Source: Saprospiraceae bacterium (GTDB lineage: Bacteria > Bacteroidota > Bacteroidia > Chitinophagales > Saprospiraceae). Taken from it: 34,957 bases of DNA. Location of the stretch: assembly GCA_027488855.1 (NCBI GenBank), contig JAIYAV010000349.1, forward strand, positions 1-34,957, given 5' to 3'. This document shows, one piece after another, positions 23,309 through 33,488 of this stretch; the stretch's first letter is position 1, and each line of letters starts with the position of its first letter. The notes under the pieces were generated by a model. The model was given only the letters and a program-made list of their open reading frames with translations. It ran no database searches and had not been told where the DNA came from. The position numbers were made by a program, and so were the translations under genes.

Positions 23309-23333
23309 TTTCACCGCACGGAAAGCCGTGAAA
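23309..23333. promoter_or_regulatory. Palindrome in the tsaE-gyrB divergent region
   Basis: TTTCAC and GTGAAA flank the inner hairpin CACGG AAAG CCGTG (23317-23330). The symmetric 25-nt site lies between the two divergent genes and could be an operator or a small hairpin. No family is recognised. Confidence 0.4.
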
Positions 23334-23372
23334 AAGAACATTGAATACAAAATGCAGAACAATAAACTATAA

Positions 23373-25430
<2,058 letters not shown>

Positions 25431-25431
25431 A

Positions 25432-25564
25432 TTGTTGAAAAGTTGAAGGGATGAAATGTTGAATAGAAGTTTAAAAGTTTGATAGTATGAAAGACCATTT
25501 GTCTTATCAACTAAAAATCTTGTGAACTCTTCTTCAACATTTCAACCCTTCAACTTTTCAACTA
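25432..25564. repeat. Inverted-repeat element with 8-nt word arms, between gyrB and convergent gene
   Basis: The right end is four tandem octamers, 25533-25564: TTCAACAT, TTCAACCC, TTCAACTT and TTCAACTA. The left end (25432-25463) is their complement: TTGTTGAA, AAGTTGAA, GGGATGAA and ATGTTGAA. The 30-nt core pairs 29 of 30 (25434-25463 with 25533-25562). The element fills the whole gap between gyrB and the convergent gene, two bases from each stop, and may work as a two-way terminator. It shares its word with the element at 3538-3630. Confidence 0.9.
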
Positions 25565-25566
25565 AC

Positions 25567-26310
25567 CTACAGTTTATTAAAGAACATAGTCTTCACTTCC
25601 TTATTGACCACCAAACTCCCTTTGGTGACCACCAATTGTTCCACCACCATCTCGTCGGCACTGATCAAACGCACCTTCGCGTATTCCAGCGTGTCGCTAT
25701 CCTCGGGCATCAGAATGATAAAGTCGCTACACTTGGACAATATCCAACGGCCTGCTTCGTGGACTTTAGCGGAGGTGTTTATCACTCCCCAAGACAAGGC
25801 GTAAGTTCCATCCACGTTGAAGCGCAATTGAGGCACTTGACTATTTGCGGCAGTTACGGCTGTGGTATTTTCCCAGGAACCAAGCAGTGTTTGTTGTGCT
25901 TTGGTCCATTGGATGGGATTCACCCGATTGCCAGAGCTCAAGTGGATCACAGTACGCATTTCGGAATCGAAGGGCAACAAGTCCAGTCCGCGTAAGGTTT
26001 GTACTGCGGTATAACGGAAAGTGCTGCCCATGTAATCCCGGAAGGAGATGACTGGCGTTTCGCGTTGCAAATCGACTGTCCAGGTGTAACGGGCCATGGC
26101 AGGCCACTCGGCATGGGTATTGTTGATGACAGTCGCTACGCCATTATCGTTAAATTCCATCAGTAGTCCAAAACCAGTCCATTCGTTCGCGTTGGCCTCT
26201 CGCCAGGTATTGGTAATTAAATTGCTGCGCAATTGTTCGGCAGTTAAGGGGCTGGCCCAAGCGGTGTTCAACAAACAGGTTAGCAGCAGAGCAGAGAACA
26301 GGATTTTCAT
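25567..26310 (-). CDS. Secreted protein, two lipocalin-like repeats (unknown function)
   Basis: This 247-residue protein has a signal peptide (1-19, ending TAWA). The mature part seems to hold two similar beta-rich halves. The first is NTWREANANEWTGFGLLMEF at its start with WTVDLQRETPVISFRD. The second is GSWENTTAVTAANSQVPQLRF with AGRWILSKCSDFIILM. Each half starts with a G/N-x-W motif and has an F-x-x-D/N-G-x-A/Y beta turn, as in lipocalin-like families. The fold is an inference and no ligand is known. It has its own promoter (26367-26398), is divergent from recO and converges on gyrB. Confidence 0.75.
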   Translation of the reverse strand: MKILFSALLLTCLLNTAWASPLTAEQLRSNLITNTWREANANEWTGFGLLMEFNDNGVATVINNTHAEWPAMARYTWTVDLQRETPVISFRDYMGSTFRYTAVQTLRGLDLLPFDSEMRTVIHLSSGNRVNPIQWTKAQQTLLGSWENTTAVTAANSQVPQLRFNVDGTYALSWGVINTSAKVHEAGRWILSKCSDFIILMPEDSDTLEYAKVRLISADEMVVEQLVVTKGSLVVNKEVKTMFFNKL

Positions 26311-26366
26311 GACAGTGGGTTTTTAAAGTCGGGTAGAAAAATTTAAAATTTTATTTCTACCAAGGA

Positions 26367-26398
26367 CAAAATTATTACCAAAAGGATGGCTGTGTCAA
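26367..26398 (-). promoter_or_regulatory. Promoter of the secreted-protein gene
   Basis: On the minus strand TTG (26398-26396) is followed after 21 bases by TAATTTTG (26374-26367), a good match to the Bacteroidota TTG-N17-23-TAnnTTTG pattern. The leader to the ATG at 26310 would be about 50 nt. Confidence 0.6.
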
Positions 26399-26499
26399 GT
26401 AGAAATCGATAACTTTCCTGAAACTTTAGATTAAATTTAACATTTGGGGCTAAATTGATGTTTTAATCGTGCTCGCCAACTGCTTTAAATCCGCTGCGC

Positions 26500-27225
26500 A
26501 TGCTTATCGAAACCCGTGGTATTGTTTTTCGTGCCTTGAAATATTCTGAAAGTAGCCTGATTGTCGATATTTATACGGAGGCAAAAGGGCTGCAAAGTTA
26601 CATTGTCAATGGGGTGCGAAGCCAAAGATCCAAACACAATGCCAGCATCTACCAGGTCATGACGCTGGTAGACATGGTAGCGGGCGTACGTGAAGACAAA
26701 GGGCTCAGTCGCATCAAGGAGATCAAGTCAGCATGTGTGTACCGCGCCATCCCCTTCGATGTGCGCAAGAGTGCGGTAGGTTTGTTCATGGCCGAAATCG
26801 CCCGCAAAACCATCCGCGAAGGAGAGGCACATCCCGAATTATTCGATTTTTTGTACCACTCTTTTTTGTTTTTGGATCAAACCCAGCAACCCATCGCCAA
26901 TCTACACCTGCATTTTTTGGTCGAGTTGAGCGCTTTTTTGGGTTTTATGCCGGGGGGAGATTTGACTCTGGAAACCCCCGTATTCGATCTTCAGGAGGGT
27001 GTTTTTTCCGACAACTCGCCCGCTGCCGCCTACTGCCTGGATTTGGAACTGAGCAAAGCGTTTTATGCTTTGTTGAACAGCAACTACACTGAATGTCATC
27101 TTTTGCGCTTGCCCACAGGGCAGCGGCGGCAGTTGTTGAGCAAGTTATTGGATTATTATCGGCTGCATCTGGAGCACTTGCCAGAGATTCATTCGCATCA
27201 GATTTTGCAGGAGGTGCTTTCGTAG
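26500..27225 (+). CDS. recO: DNA repair protein RecO
   Basis: This 241-residue protein of the RecFOR recombination pathway helps RecA load on SSB-coated DNA. The N-terminal OB fold is clear: ETRGIVFRALKYSESSLIVDIYTEAKGLQSYIVNGVRS. The helical C-terminal half includes LFDFLYHSFLFLD and NLHLHFLVELSAFLGFMP. The four-cysteine zinc site of many RecO proteins is absent, which is common in several lineages. Length is normal. The gene converges with tonB, whose stop lies 53 bases away, and no strong terminator is seen in the gap. Confidence 0.93.
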   Translation: MLIETRGIVFRALKYSESSLIVDIYTEAKGLQSYIVNGVRSQRSKHNASIYQVMTLVDMVAGVREDKGLSRIKEIKSACVYRAIPFDVRKSAVGLFMAEIARKTIREGEAHPELFDFLYHSFLFLDQTQQPIANLHLHFLVELSAFLGFMPGGDLTLETPVFDLQEGVFSDNSPAAAYCLDLELSKAFYALLNSNYTECHLLRLPTGQRRQLLSKLLDYYRLHLEHLPEIHSHQILQEVLS

Positions 27226-27278
27226 GCAGTTATGGACAAGCGCACGGACAGGATACCTCGGAGTTGGAAAATTGTTTG

Positions 27279-28184
27279 TCATTCCAACACAAATCTGATG
27301 GGCAAATTCATTTGTACTTTCACAGGCACGCCACGCTGTGCACCTGCCAACCAAGGGGGCATTGAGCGAACAACACGTAGCGCTTCTTCACCACAGCCAC
27401 CACCGATGTCTTTCAAAATAAACGGATTCGTTATTTCCCCTTTTTCACTGACTACAAATTGAATCACTACGGTTCCCTTTACACCATTTTCTTTGGCAAT
27501 CTCTGGATAACGCAGTTCTTTGGCCAGAAACTCACTTAAGTTTCCACGGAAGGCAGGCATTTGTTCAACAAAAACAAAGGGTTTCTTTGCTTTGGGCTCT
27601 TTGGGTTCCTCCTCTAATGCGATGGGCGGAGGAAGCGTTTCAATTGACGTTTCCTCAGGAATGTAATCAAGCCCGCCGGGGTCGCCTTCCGTAGTCACCG
27701 TGCCTGGGTTTTTATCCTTTAAATCTTCTTGGGTAGGCGGAAGTGCATCTTCGGGTTCATCCTCCCCTACCACTTTAGGGGTGAGAAAGGCAATGGTGGG
27801 CCGGGCTGGCGGTGGCGGCACTACTGGAGGCGGAGGGGTTACGAGTTCTTCTTGAGGAGGCGGATCAATTGGGCGAATAATTACGCTAATTGTGTCATCT
27901 GAACTCGTGTTCTCGTGTAAAACCTTAGTCAGCAGAGATCCCCCACACAACAATCCAAATAAGCTGATCGACAATAAGCCACCCCACATCATGTTGCGTG
28001 AATACTGTTGGCGAAGACGGTATGCGCCGTACTCCTGGTTGCGGTACCGAAATACTTCGCGCAGCCAAGACAATTGAAACAAGGGACTGGCGCCGGGAAA
28101 AGTGCTGATTGCCCCTATCGATTGCACATTTCCCCCATCCTGAGGCCCGTGCATTGGGTCAGTTGCATTCATGTGAGTCATCAT
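27279..28184 (-). CDS. tonB: Energy transducer TonB
   Basis: With the chosen start this 301-residue protein has the Bacteroidota layout. A cytoplasmic N-terminus of about 65 residues contains RNQEYGAYRLRQQYSRNMM. One membrane span follows (about 65-87), then a proline-rich periplasmic linker (PPPQEELVTPPPPVVPPPP, about 112-130). The C-terminal TonB domain (about 212-301) includes LRYPEIAKENGVKGTVVIQFVV and ends VKVQMNLPIRFVLE. TonB couples the proton gradient to outer-membrane receptors. The upstream in-frame ATG at 28238 adds residues from a GC-rich hairpin region. I chose the ATG at 28184 (MMTHMNATD), though 28172 is also possible. No exbB/exbD genes are nearby. Confidence 0.9.
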   Translation of the reverse strand: MMTHMNATDPMHGPQDGGNVQSIGAISTFPGASPLFQLSWLREVFRYRNQEYGAYRLRQQYSRNMMWGGLLSISLFGLLCGGSLLTKVLHENTSSDDTISVIIRPIDPPPQEELVTPPPPVVPPPPARPTIAFLTPKVVGEDEPEDALPPTQEDLKDKNPGTVTTEGDPGGLDYIPEETSIETLPPPIALEEEPKEPKAKKPFVFVEQMPAFRGNLSEFLAKELRYPEIAKENGVKGTVVIQFVVSEKGEITNPFILKDIGGGCGEEALRVVRSMPPWLAGAQRGVPVKVQMNLPIRFVLE

Positions 28185-28203
28185 TTTTTGGTTTTTACAA
28201 AAT

Positions 28204-28250
28204 CCGCTCAGGGTTGCTTCGGGGCGCCGCCGAAGCAATTACCTGAGTGG
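28204..28250 (-). terminator. GC-rich hairpin upstream of tonB, terminator-like
   Basis: CCGCTCAGG (28204-28212) pairs with CCTGAGTGG (28242-28250), and TTGCTTCGG (28214-28222) pairs with CCGAAGCAA (28230-28238), around a GGCGCCG tip. On the minus strand it is followed by GATTTTGT. It could end the upstream kinase transcript or act on the tonB leader, whose ATG lies only 20 bases later. Confidence 0.55.
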
Positions 28251-28337
28251 CTAATTGGCTTTGTTGTGGAAAAAGATGATGTAATAAAAACTACTTGGTA
28301 GATGCAGATGGGCGGGAAATTGGTGGGCGAGGGGGAA

Positions 28338-28564
28338 AAAAAGTGAAAAGTGAAAAGTGAAAAGTGAAAAGCTGTCAATGCCTAAAATGTTCAAGGTGCG
28401 GTAGGCTCTAGAGCCTGCGACCGTCGCGCCCGCTCGCGCAGCGAGCAATAAGAGACCGACGAGCGCCCACGTAGTGGCTCGTAAGATGTCCAACTATATC
28501 GGAGTTTTTATTCTCTTCACTTTTCACTTTTCACTTTTCATTTTTCACTTTTCATTTTTCACTT
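28338..28564. repeat. Heptamer-armed inverted repeat (AAGTGAA words) with GC-rich core
   Basis: The left arm is four perfect tandem heptamers AAGTGAA (28341-28368). The right arm is seven complement words (28516-28564): TTCACTT five times and TTCATTT twice, at positions 4 and 6. The last word overlaps the stop codon of the kinase gene (28563-28565). The core holds small palindromes, such as GCTCGC GCA GCGAGC (28432-28446) and GGCTCTAGAGCC near 28404-28415. The core is much richer in GC than the arms and looks like a separate insert. Confidence 0.88.
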
Positions 28565-31500
28565 ATTTCACTTCCATCTTCTCCACCCCTGTCCAATCAT
28601 CCGGCACGCCCGTTTCGGCCAGGTGTTGAGCTTTGGCCAGCAGGATTTTGGCGGCTGTATCGCGGGGGTTGCGGCGCAGCACTTTTTCTTTGAACACGGC
28701 TGCCGCTGCTGCAAAATCACGTTCAAAATAGAGGCTTACCGCTTTGGAGAAGTCCTCCAGGGTAGCCCGTTTGTACCACAACATTTCGGGTTCATCCCCG
28801 TCGATGCATTCGTAGATGCCCAGTTCGTGTTGTTTGCCCTTGACCAGCACCTTGCCGAGGAAGCGCAGGTTGAAGGGGGTTTTGTCTTCGATGCCACGCA
28901 GGGAATCCTCGCTGACGAGGATGTTTGCGCCATAAAACTTGGTCAGGCTTTCGATACGCGAGGCCGTGTTCACCGTATCCGAAATGGTGGCGGCGTCCAT
29001 ACGTTTATCGTCCCCAATGATGCCCATGATCAGAGACCCCGTATGCATACCCATACCCGTACGGATCAGGGAGCGCCCCTTGGTCAGGCGGGTCAGGTTG
29101 TAAGCCCGGATGTTTTTTTGCATCAGGATGCAGGCTTTCAGTGCATCTTCTGGTTTTTGGGTAAAAATGGCCATGATGCCGTCGCCCAGGTACTGATTGA
29201 TGAAGCCGCGATTGCCTTGTACGATGGGGCCCAAGCGGCCATGGAAAGCATTGACGAAGCGGAAGTTTTCCTCCGGCGTCATTTTTTCGGACAGACCCGT
29301 AAAATCGCGGATGTCGGAGAAGAGTACGGTTACCTCCTTCTCCGTTTGATCCCCCAATTGTACATCGGTGATGCTTTCCCGGCCCAGCGAGCGGATGAAC
29401 TCGATGGGCACAAAACGCCCGGTAGCCAAGTGGATGCGGTGCAAATTCAGGTGGGTTTTCACCCGGGCCAAAAACTCGTCCTTGGTGAAAGGTTTGGTGA
29501 TGTAATCGTTGGCACCGGTATTGAGGCCATGCACCAAATCCTGCACCTGGTTTTTGGCCGTAATCATGATCACGGGCAATTCCGAAGGCAGGAATTTTTT
29601 GCGAATCTCTTCACACACCTCGTAACCACTCATGCGCGGCATCATTACATCGAGCAAAACGAGGTCAAAATGTTTGCCGTTGTCCAGCGCTTTGAGCGCA
29701 TCTTCGCCGTTGAGGGCGGAAGTGATGTCGTATTTCAAGGCACTCAGGTGGCTTTTTAAGACCTGTTGGTTGATCGGCTCGTCGTCGACTACCAAAATGT
29801 GTACGGGAGCTTCCCGCGAATCAATCACCAGCGCAGGTGCCCCATTTTTGGGTGCTGCTGAGCTCAGACCAGTGTTTTCTTTCCTACCCGTCAGCGTAGC
29901 GATGGTTTCTTCCTGGGCTTTTTGCACCTCGCTCAACAAGTTGCGCAAGGTTCCCTTACTTTCTTTGAGGCTAGATGCCTCTACTTTTTGGACGGGCAAT
30001 TCTCCTTCCGAAATTGACTTGGGCAAAGCAAAGAAAAACTTGGAGCCCTTGCCTACTTCCGATTCCAGCCACATGGTTCCGCCGTGCAATTCCACCAGTT
30101 TTTTGGAAATGGACAAACCCAGGCCCGTACCGGAAAAAGCGCGGGTCGTGGAGGCATCCCCCTGGGTAAATTCCTGGAAAATGGCTTCCAGTTTATCCGC
30201 CGGAATGCCCGAGCCAGTGTCTTCCACCCCAACCACCAGTTTGTTGTCCTTTTCGGCAGCGTCGATTTTGATGTAGCCCCTTTCCGTAAATTTGACCGCG
30301 TTGCCCAGGAGGTTGTACAAAATCTGTTGCAGGCGGTTCTCGTCGGCCAGGGCTGCCGGGAAATCCACCGATACACTGTTGAGCAATTCAATCGGCTTGC
30401 CCGCCACCAGGGGGGAGATGTTTTTGAGCACCACATCGGCCATGCTGTGCAGGCTGATCGGGCGCTGGTCGAGTTCGATGTCGGCGTTTTTGAGTTTGGA
30501 AAAATCCAGGATGTCGTTCACCAAACTGTTCAGGCGTTTGCCCGAAGAGACCACCATCGACAAATTGGCCTTGCGTTCGGGGTCGTTTTCGTCTTCCAGC
30601 AGCGCCTCCGACAGACCAATGATGCCTTGCAGGGGCGTGCGCAACTCGTGTGAGGTATTGGCCAAAAACTGATCCTTGAGTTTGTCTACCTGTTGCAAAC
30701 GCTCATTCATGCGGCGTTCCTTTTCCAATTGTTCGCGTTCCTGTTGGAGCTCCCGTTCGCGTTGTTTGAGGTATTGGCGCTGGGTGGTCATGCGCCAGCG
30801 GTAGAACAAGCCAGCGATTGCCGCCACCAGCCCTACAAAAAACAAAATCGCCCAGATCGTTTGCCACCAGGGCGGGGTAATCACCACTTTGAGCGATTTG
30901 GGGCTGTTCATCCACAAGCCCTGAGCATTGGCTGCCCGCACTTTGAAGGTGTAGGTGCCAGGTGGAACATTCACGTATTGCGCCGATTGTTCGCCCTTTA
31001 TTTCCCGCCAATCGAGGTCATAACCTTCCAGCGAAAACTGTACCCGGTTGTGCGCGGGATCGTCGTAGTGAAACACCGAAAAACCAATGCTGAATACATT
31101 CGAGCGGTAGCTGAGCCGAATCCGCTCCAGGGTATTCAGGGGTTGGGGCAGGATGTTGTCGCTGCCGGGCGGGATCACTTTTCCCCCCACACTTAATTCG
31201 TTAAAGCTCAATTCTGGCGGAATGCCATTTTTGCGCATTTGAACCGGGTCAAAAACGAAGAAGCCATTGTTGGTACCCAGTCCCAATCTGCCTTTGCTCA
31301 GTCGGGTCAATTCGTACAGGTTGCTGGCAAACAAACCATTGCTGCGGTTGAAATACGAAAAGGCCTTGAGTTTGGGGTTGTATTCAATCAGTTCGCTGGG
31401 GGTCGCCATCCAGATGTGGCCTTCGGGGTCTTCTTCGATGTAACTTACCCGTCCCAGGGTAGCCGCGCCTAATACTCCGGAGGGTTTGATTTCCGTAAAC

Positions 31501-33359
31501 TGAGCAGTCGCGGGGTCAAATTTATAAATGCCGACGTCGCGAATGGCCAGCCAAAATTTGCCTTTCTGATCCTGGAATAGTGCGCTCAACACGTTGCGCG
31601 GCACCTCATCAGGCCAAAAAGAAGTGATGCTTCCTGAATTTGGATCAAAGCGAAAAAATCCTCCGCCCTCATTGATTTGAAAGGTTCTTTCGTCAAAGTT
31701 CACCCCGGCGGCTAGCCAGATTTTCCCGTTTTTGTCTACCGTTGGATAGCTGGCAAAAGTGGCGCGGCTCAATTTCAGGCCCTCTGTTTCCCTAAGCACC
31801 CGCTGTGCGGGTTTGGACAAGGGGAAGGTGGGCAAATCATAAAAAGCCAGAGAGTCGTTTTTGGGAAAAAGGCGCGCCAAACCCTGAACGCCCGTGGAAA
31901 TCCACAAAGTCCCGTCGTTGGTTTGCAACATTCCAGTGGGGAAGCGAATTTTATTGCGGCCCAAATCCGCCAATAAGGTGCCTCCTGCCGAATATTTGAG
32001 GATGCGATTGGGCGCCAAGATCCAGACATTGCCGGAGCGGTCGTGAAAAATATGGCTGAGGTCCGGTTTCTCCAACTTCCTGACCTCGGCACCCGAAGGC
32101 CAGGCTTCAAACGTTTTTTGATCCAAACGGTATTGGAAAAAACCTGCTCTGGTCCTCATGACCACCTGATTGGCACCATTGCCCCCTAGTCTGAACACAA
32201 AATTGATGTTCTGATCGGGGCGCTCACTCAGGCTGTAACGTTCCAAACGGCCGGAATGGCGGCGGATTTTGTACACGATCTTGCCCTGTCCACCCGTAGA
32301 AACGAGGATGCTGCCATCGCGGGTTTCACAAAGGCGAAAGCAATACCTGGAAGGTAGGCGTTGCATAGGATGACGCCCTTGCTGCAAGGCGATGATGCTG
32401 CCATCCGCCGGGTCATAAATGTTGAGGCCTCCGCCAAAGGAGCCAATCCACAATTTTTTGTGCTGGTCTTCGTGGATGAAACTCACCTGCGAAAAAACCT
32501 GTTCGATTGGATCGCTGGAGGTTTTTCCTTTCCAATTCACCGGGTCGATGTCCCGTCGGGAGAAGCTGCGTTTGTTTCGGTCAAAAGTGAACAGACCATT
32601 GCTGTTGGTGCCCACCCAGAGTTGGCCTTTTGAATCTTCTTCCAGCGCCCAAATGGCGTTGTTGGGGTTGTTGCCCAGGTTGAGGTCAAAGCGGGTAAAG
32701 GTACTGTTGCCGGGGCTATACCGGCTCAGGGTAAGCGTATTTGTGCCCCCTCCTCCCACCCAGAGGATGCCATTTTGATCAATCATTAGGGATTTGATGC
32801 TTTTGGCACCCACGCTGCGGGGGTCTTTAGGGTCGTACATGAAGCGGGTAAAACGTTTGGTAAATAGGTAAAAAAGGTTGAGGCCGTCTTCAGTGCCGAC
32901 CCAGATGTTGCCCACATTGTCTTGCACCATGCAGGTCACCAGATCATTACTCAAACTGGTCAATCGACCGGGTTCGTGTACAAAGCGGGTAAAGGTTTCG
33001 GTTTTGCGGTCAAACAAATTCAATCCAGCTTCGTAGGTGCCGACCCAAAGGTTGTTGTTTTTGTCCACCAGGCACCATTCGGTGTAGGAACTGGACAAGG
33101 AGTTGGCGTTTTGGGGATCGTGGTACCAGCTTTTGTACTGAAACCCGTCGTAGCGGTGCAATCCATCCTGGGAAGCAAACCACAGGTAACCTTCCTGATC
33201 CTGGGCAATGTTGTTGACACTATTGCCCGCCACATCGCCGGGCAACTCCAACAAATTGACCTGGTAACCCGGGGTGAATTGACCAAACAGGCGCATTGTG
33301 CTCAGACACAAGCAACAGAAAAGAATGAAGGATAAGGTATAAAAATAGCGCTTCTGCAT
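28563..33359 (-). CDS. Giant hybrid sensor: propeller, Y_Y_Y, histidine kinase, receiver and nucleotide cyclase
   Basis: This is 1598 residues with the chosen start. A signal peptide ends RLFGQ. Two-component-propeller repeats follow (about 30-720), with recurring NLWVGT, GQLWVGTNSNGL and GKIWLA units. A Y_Y_Y domain lies at about 765-830 and a membrane span at about 833-853. Coiled coil leads to HisKA with SHELRTP (His 904) and HATPase with DTGSGIP and GTGLGLSI. A receiver domain is next, with DD near 1192 and Asp 1237 in LLDVMMP. A class III nucleotide cyclase follows at about 1335-1525: LFSDIRDFTGLSE and NQYLGDGIMAIF with both metal Asps, and DTVNTASRIE with the Asn and Arg. A TPR-like tail ends the protein. 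The usual DNA-binding output of propeller hybrids is replaced by a cyclase. An ATG at 33413 is possible but lies before the promoter box at 33378-33385. Confidence 0.93.
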   Translation of the reverse strand: MQKRYFYTLSFILFCCLCLSTMRLFGQFTPGYQVNLLELPGDVAGNSVNNIAQDQEGYLWFASQDGLHRYDGFQYKSWYHDPQNANSLSSSYTEWCLVDKNNNLWVGTYEAGLNLFDRKTETFTRFVHEPGRLTSLSNDLVTCMVQDNVGNIWVGTEDGLNLFYLFTKRFTRFMYDPKDPRSVGAKSIKSLMIDQNGILWVGGGGTNTLTLSRYSPGNSTFTRFDLNLGNNPNNAIWALEEDSKGQLWVGTNSNGLFTFDRNKRSFSRRDIDPVNWKGKTSSDPIEQVFSQVSFIHEDQHKKLWIGSFGGGLNIYDPADGSIIALQQGRHPMQRLPSRYCFRLCETRDGSILVSTGGQGKIVYKIRRHSGRLERYSLSERPDQNINFVFRLGGNGANQVVMRTRAGFFQYRLDQKTFEAWPSGAEVRKLEKPDLSHIFHDRSGNVWILAPNRILKYSAGGTLLADLGRNKIRFPTGMLQTNDGTLWISTGVQGLARLFPKNDSLAFYDLPTFPLSKPAQRVLRETEGLKLSRATFASYPTVDKNGKIWLAAGVNFDERTFQINEGGGFFRFDPNSGSITSFWPDEVPRNVLSALFQDQKGKFWLAIRDVGIYKFDPATAQFTEIKPSGVLGAATLGRVSYIEEDPEGHIWMATPSELIEYNPKLKAFSYFNRSNGLFASNLYELTRLSKGRLGLGTNNGFFVFDPVQMRKNGIPPELSFNELSVGGKVIPPGSDNILPQPLNTLERIRLSYRSNVFSIGFSVFHYDDPAHNRVQFSLEGYDLDWREIKGEQSAQYVNVPPGTYTFKVRAANAQGLWMNSPKSLKVVITPPWWQTIWAILFFVGLVAAIAGLFYRWRMTTQRQYLKQRERELQQEREQLEKERRMNERLQQVDKLKDQFLANTSHELRTPLQGIIGLSEALLEDENDPERKANLSMVVSSGKRLNSLVNDILDFSKLKNADIELDQRPISLHSMADVVLKNISPLVAGKPIELLNSVSVDFPAALADENRLQQILYNLLGNAVKFTERGYIKIDAAEKDNKLVVGVEDTGSGIPADKLEAIFQEFTQGDASTTRAFSGTGLGLSISKKLVELHGGTMWLESEVGKGSKFFFALPKSISEGELPVQKVEASSLKESKGTLRNLLSEVQKAQEETIATLTGRKENTGLSSAAPKNGAPALVIDSREAPVHILVVDDEPINQQVLKSHLSALKYDITSALNGEDALKALDNGKHFDLVLLDVMMPRMSGYEVCEEIRKKFLPSELPVIMITAKNQVQDLVHGLNTGANDYITKPFTKDEFLARVKTHLNLHRIHLATGRFVPIEFIRSLGRESITDVQLGDQTEKEVTVLFSDIRDFTGLSEKMTPEENFRFVNAFHGRLGPIVQGNRGFINQYLGDGIMAIFTQKPEDALKACILMQKNIRAYNLTRLTKGRSLIRTGMGMHTGSLIMGIIGDDKRMDAATISDTVNTASRIESLTKFYGANILVSEDSLRGIEDKTPFNLRFLGKVLVKGKQHELGIYECIDGDEPEMLWYKRATLEDFSKAVSLYFERDFAAAAAVFKEKVLRRNPRDTAAKILLAKAQHLAETGVPDDWTGVEKMEVK

Positions 33360-33377
33360 GTTCCTAACTCTAATAAA

Positions 33378-33385
33378 CAAATATA
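33378..33385 (-). promoter_or_regulatory. -7 box of the giant hybrid sensor
   Basis: TATATTTG on the minus strand matches TAnnTTTG and lies 18 bases before the ATG at 33359. The nearest upstream TTG (33413-33411) is 25 bases away, slightly beyond the usual range. The box supports the shorter start of the kinase. Confidence 0.5.
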
Positions 33386-33416
33386 GCCAATTTAGGGATA
33401 ACTGAGGGGACAATGT

Positions 33417-33424
33417 TATTTTTG
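33417..33424 (+). promoter_or_regulatory. -7 box of the leucine-rich-repeat gene
   Basis: TATTTTTG matches TAnnTTTG and lies about 65 bases before the ATG at 33489, divergent from the kinase promoter. No good TTG is seen at the proper distance. Confidence 0.4.
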
Positions 33425-33488
33425 AATTTTGGAACTTGTGGGACTTTTTCTACAAGTTGTACACCACCATCAAAAGTAAGCTCAATCC

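Noticed and set aside
28338..28564. CRISPR array in the tandem repeats
   Set aside because: Repeats are 7-8 bp without unique spacers, are arranged in opposite orientation, and no cas gene is near.
28623..29759. 378-codon plus-strand frame opposite the hybrid kinase
   Set aside because: It lies wholly inside the strongly supported cyclase and receiver region, has no recognisable domain and no promoter, and is explained by the codon bias of the other strand.
33360..33413. 18-residue extension of the hybrid kinase
   Set aside because: A TATATTTG box at 33378-33385 lies inside it, and the signal peptide starts at 33359.
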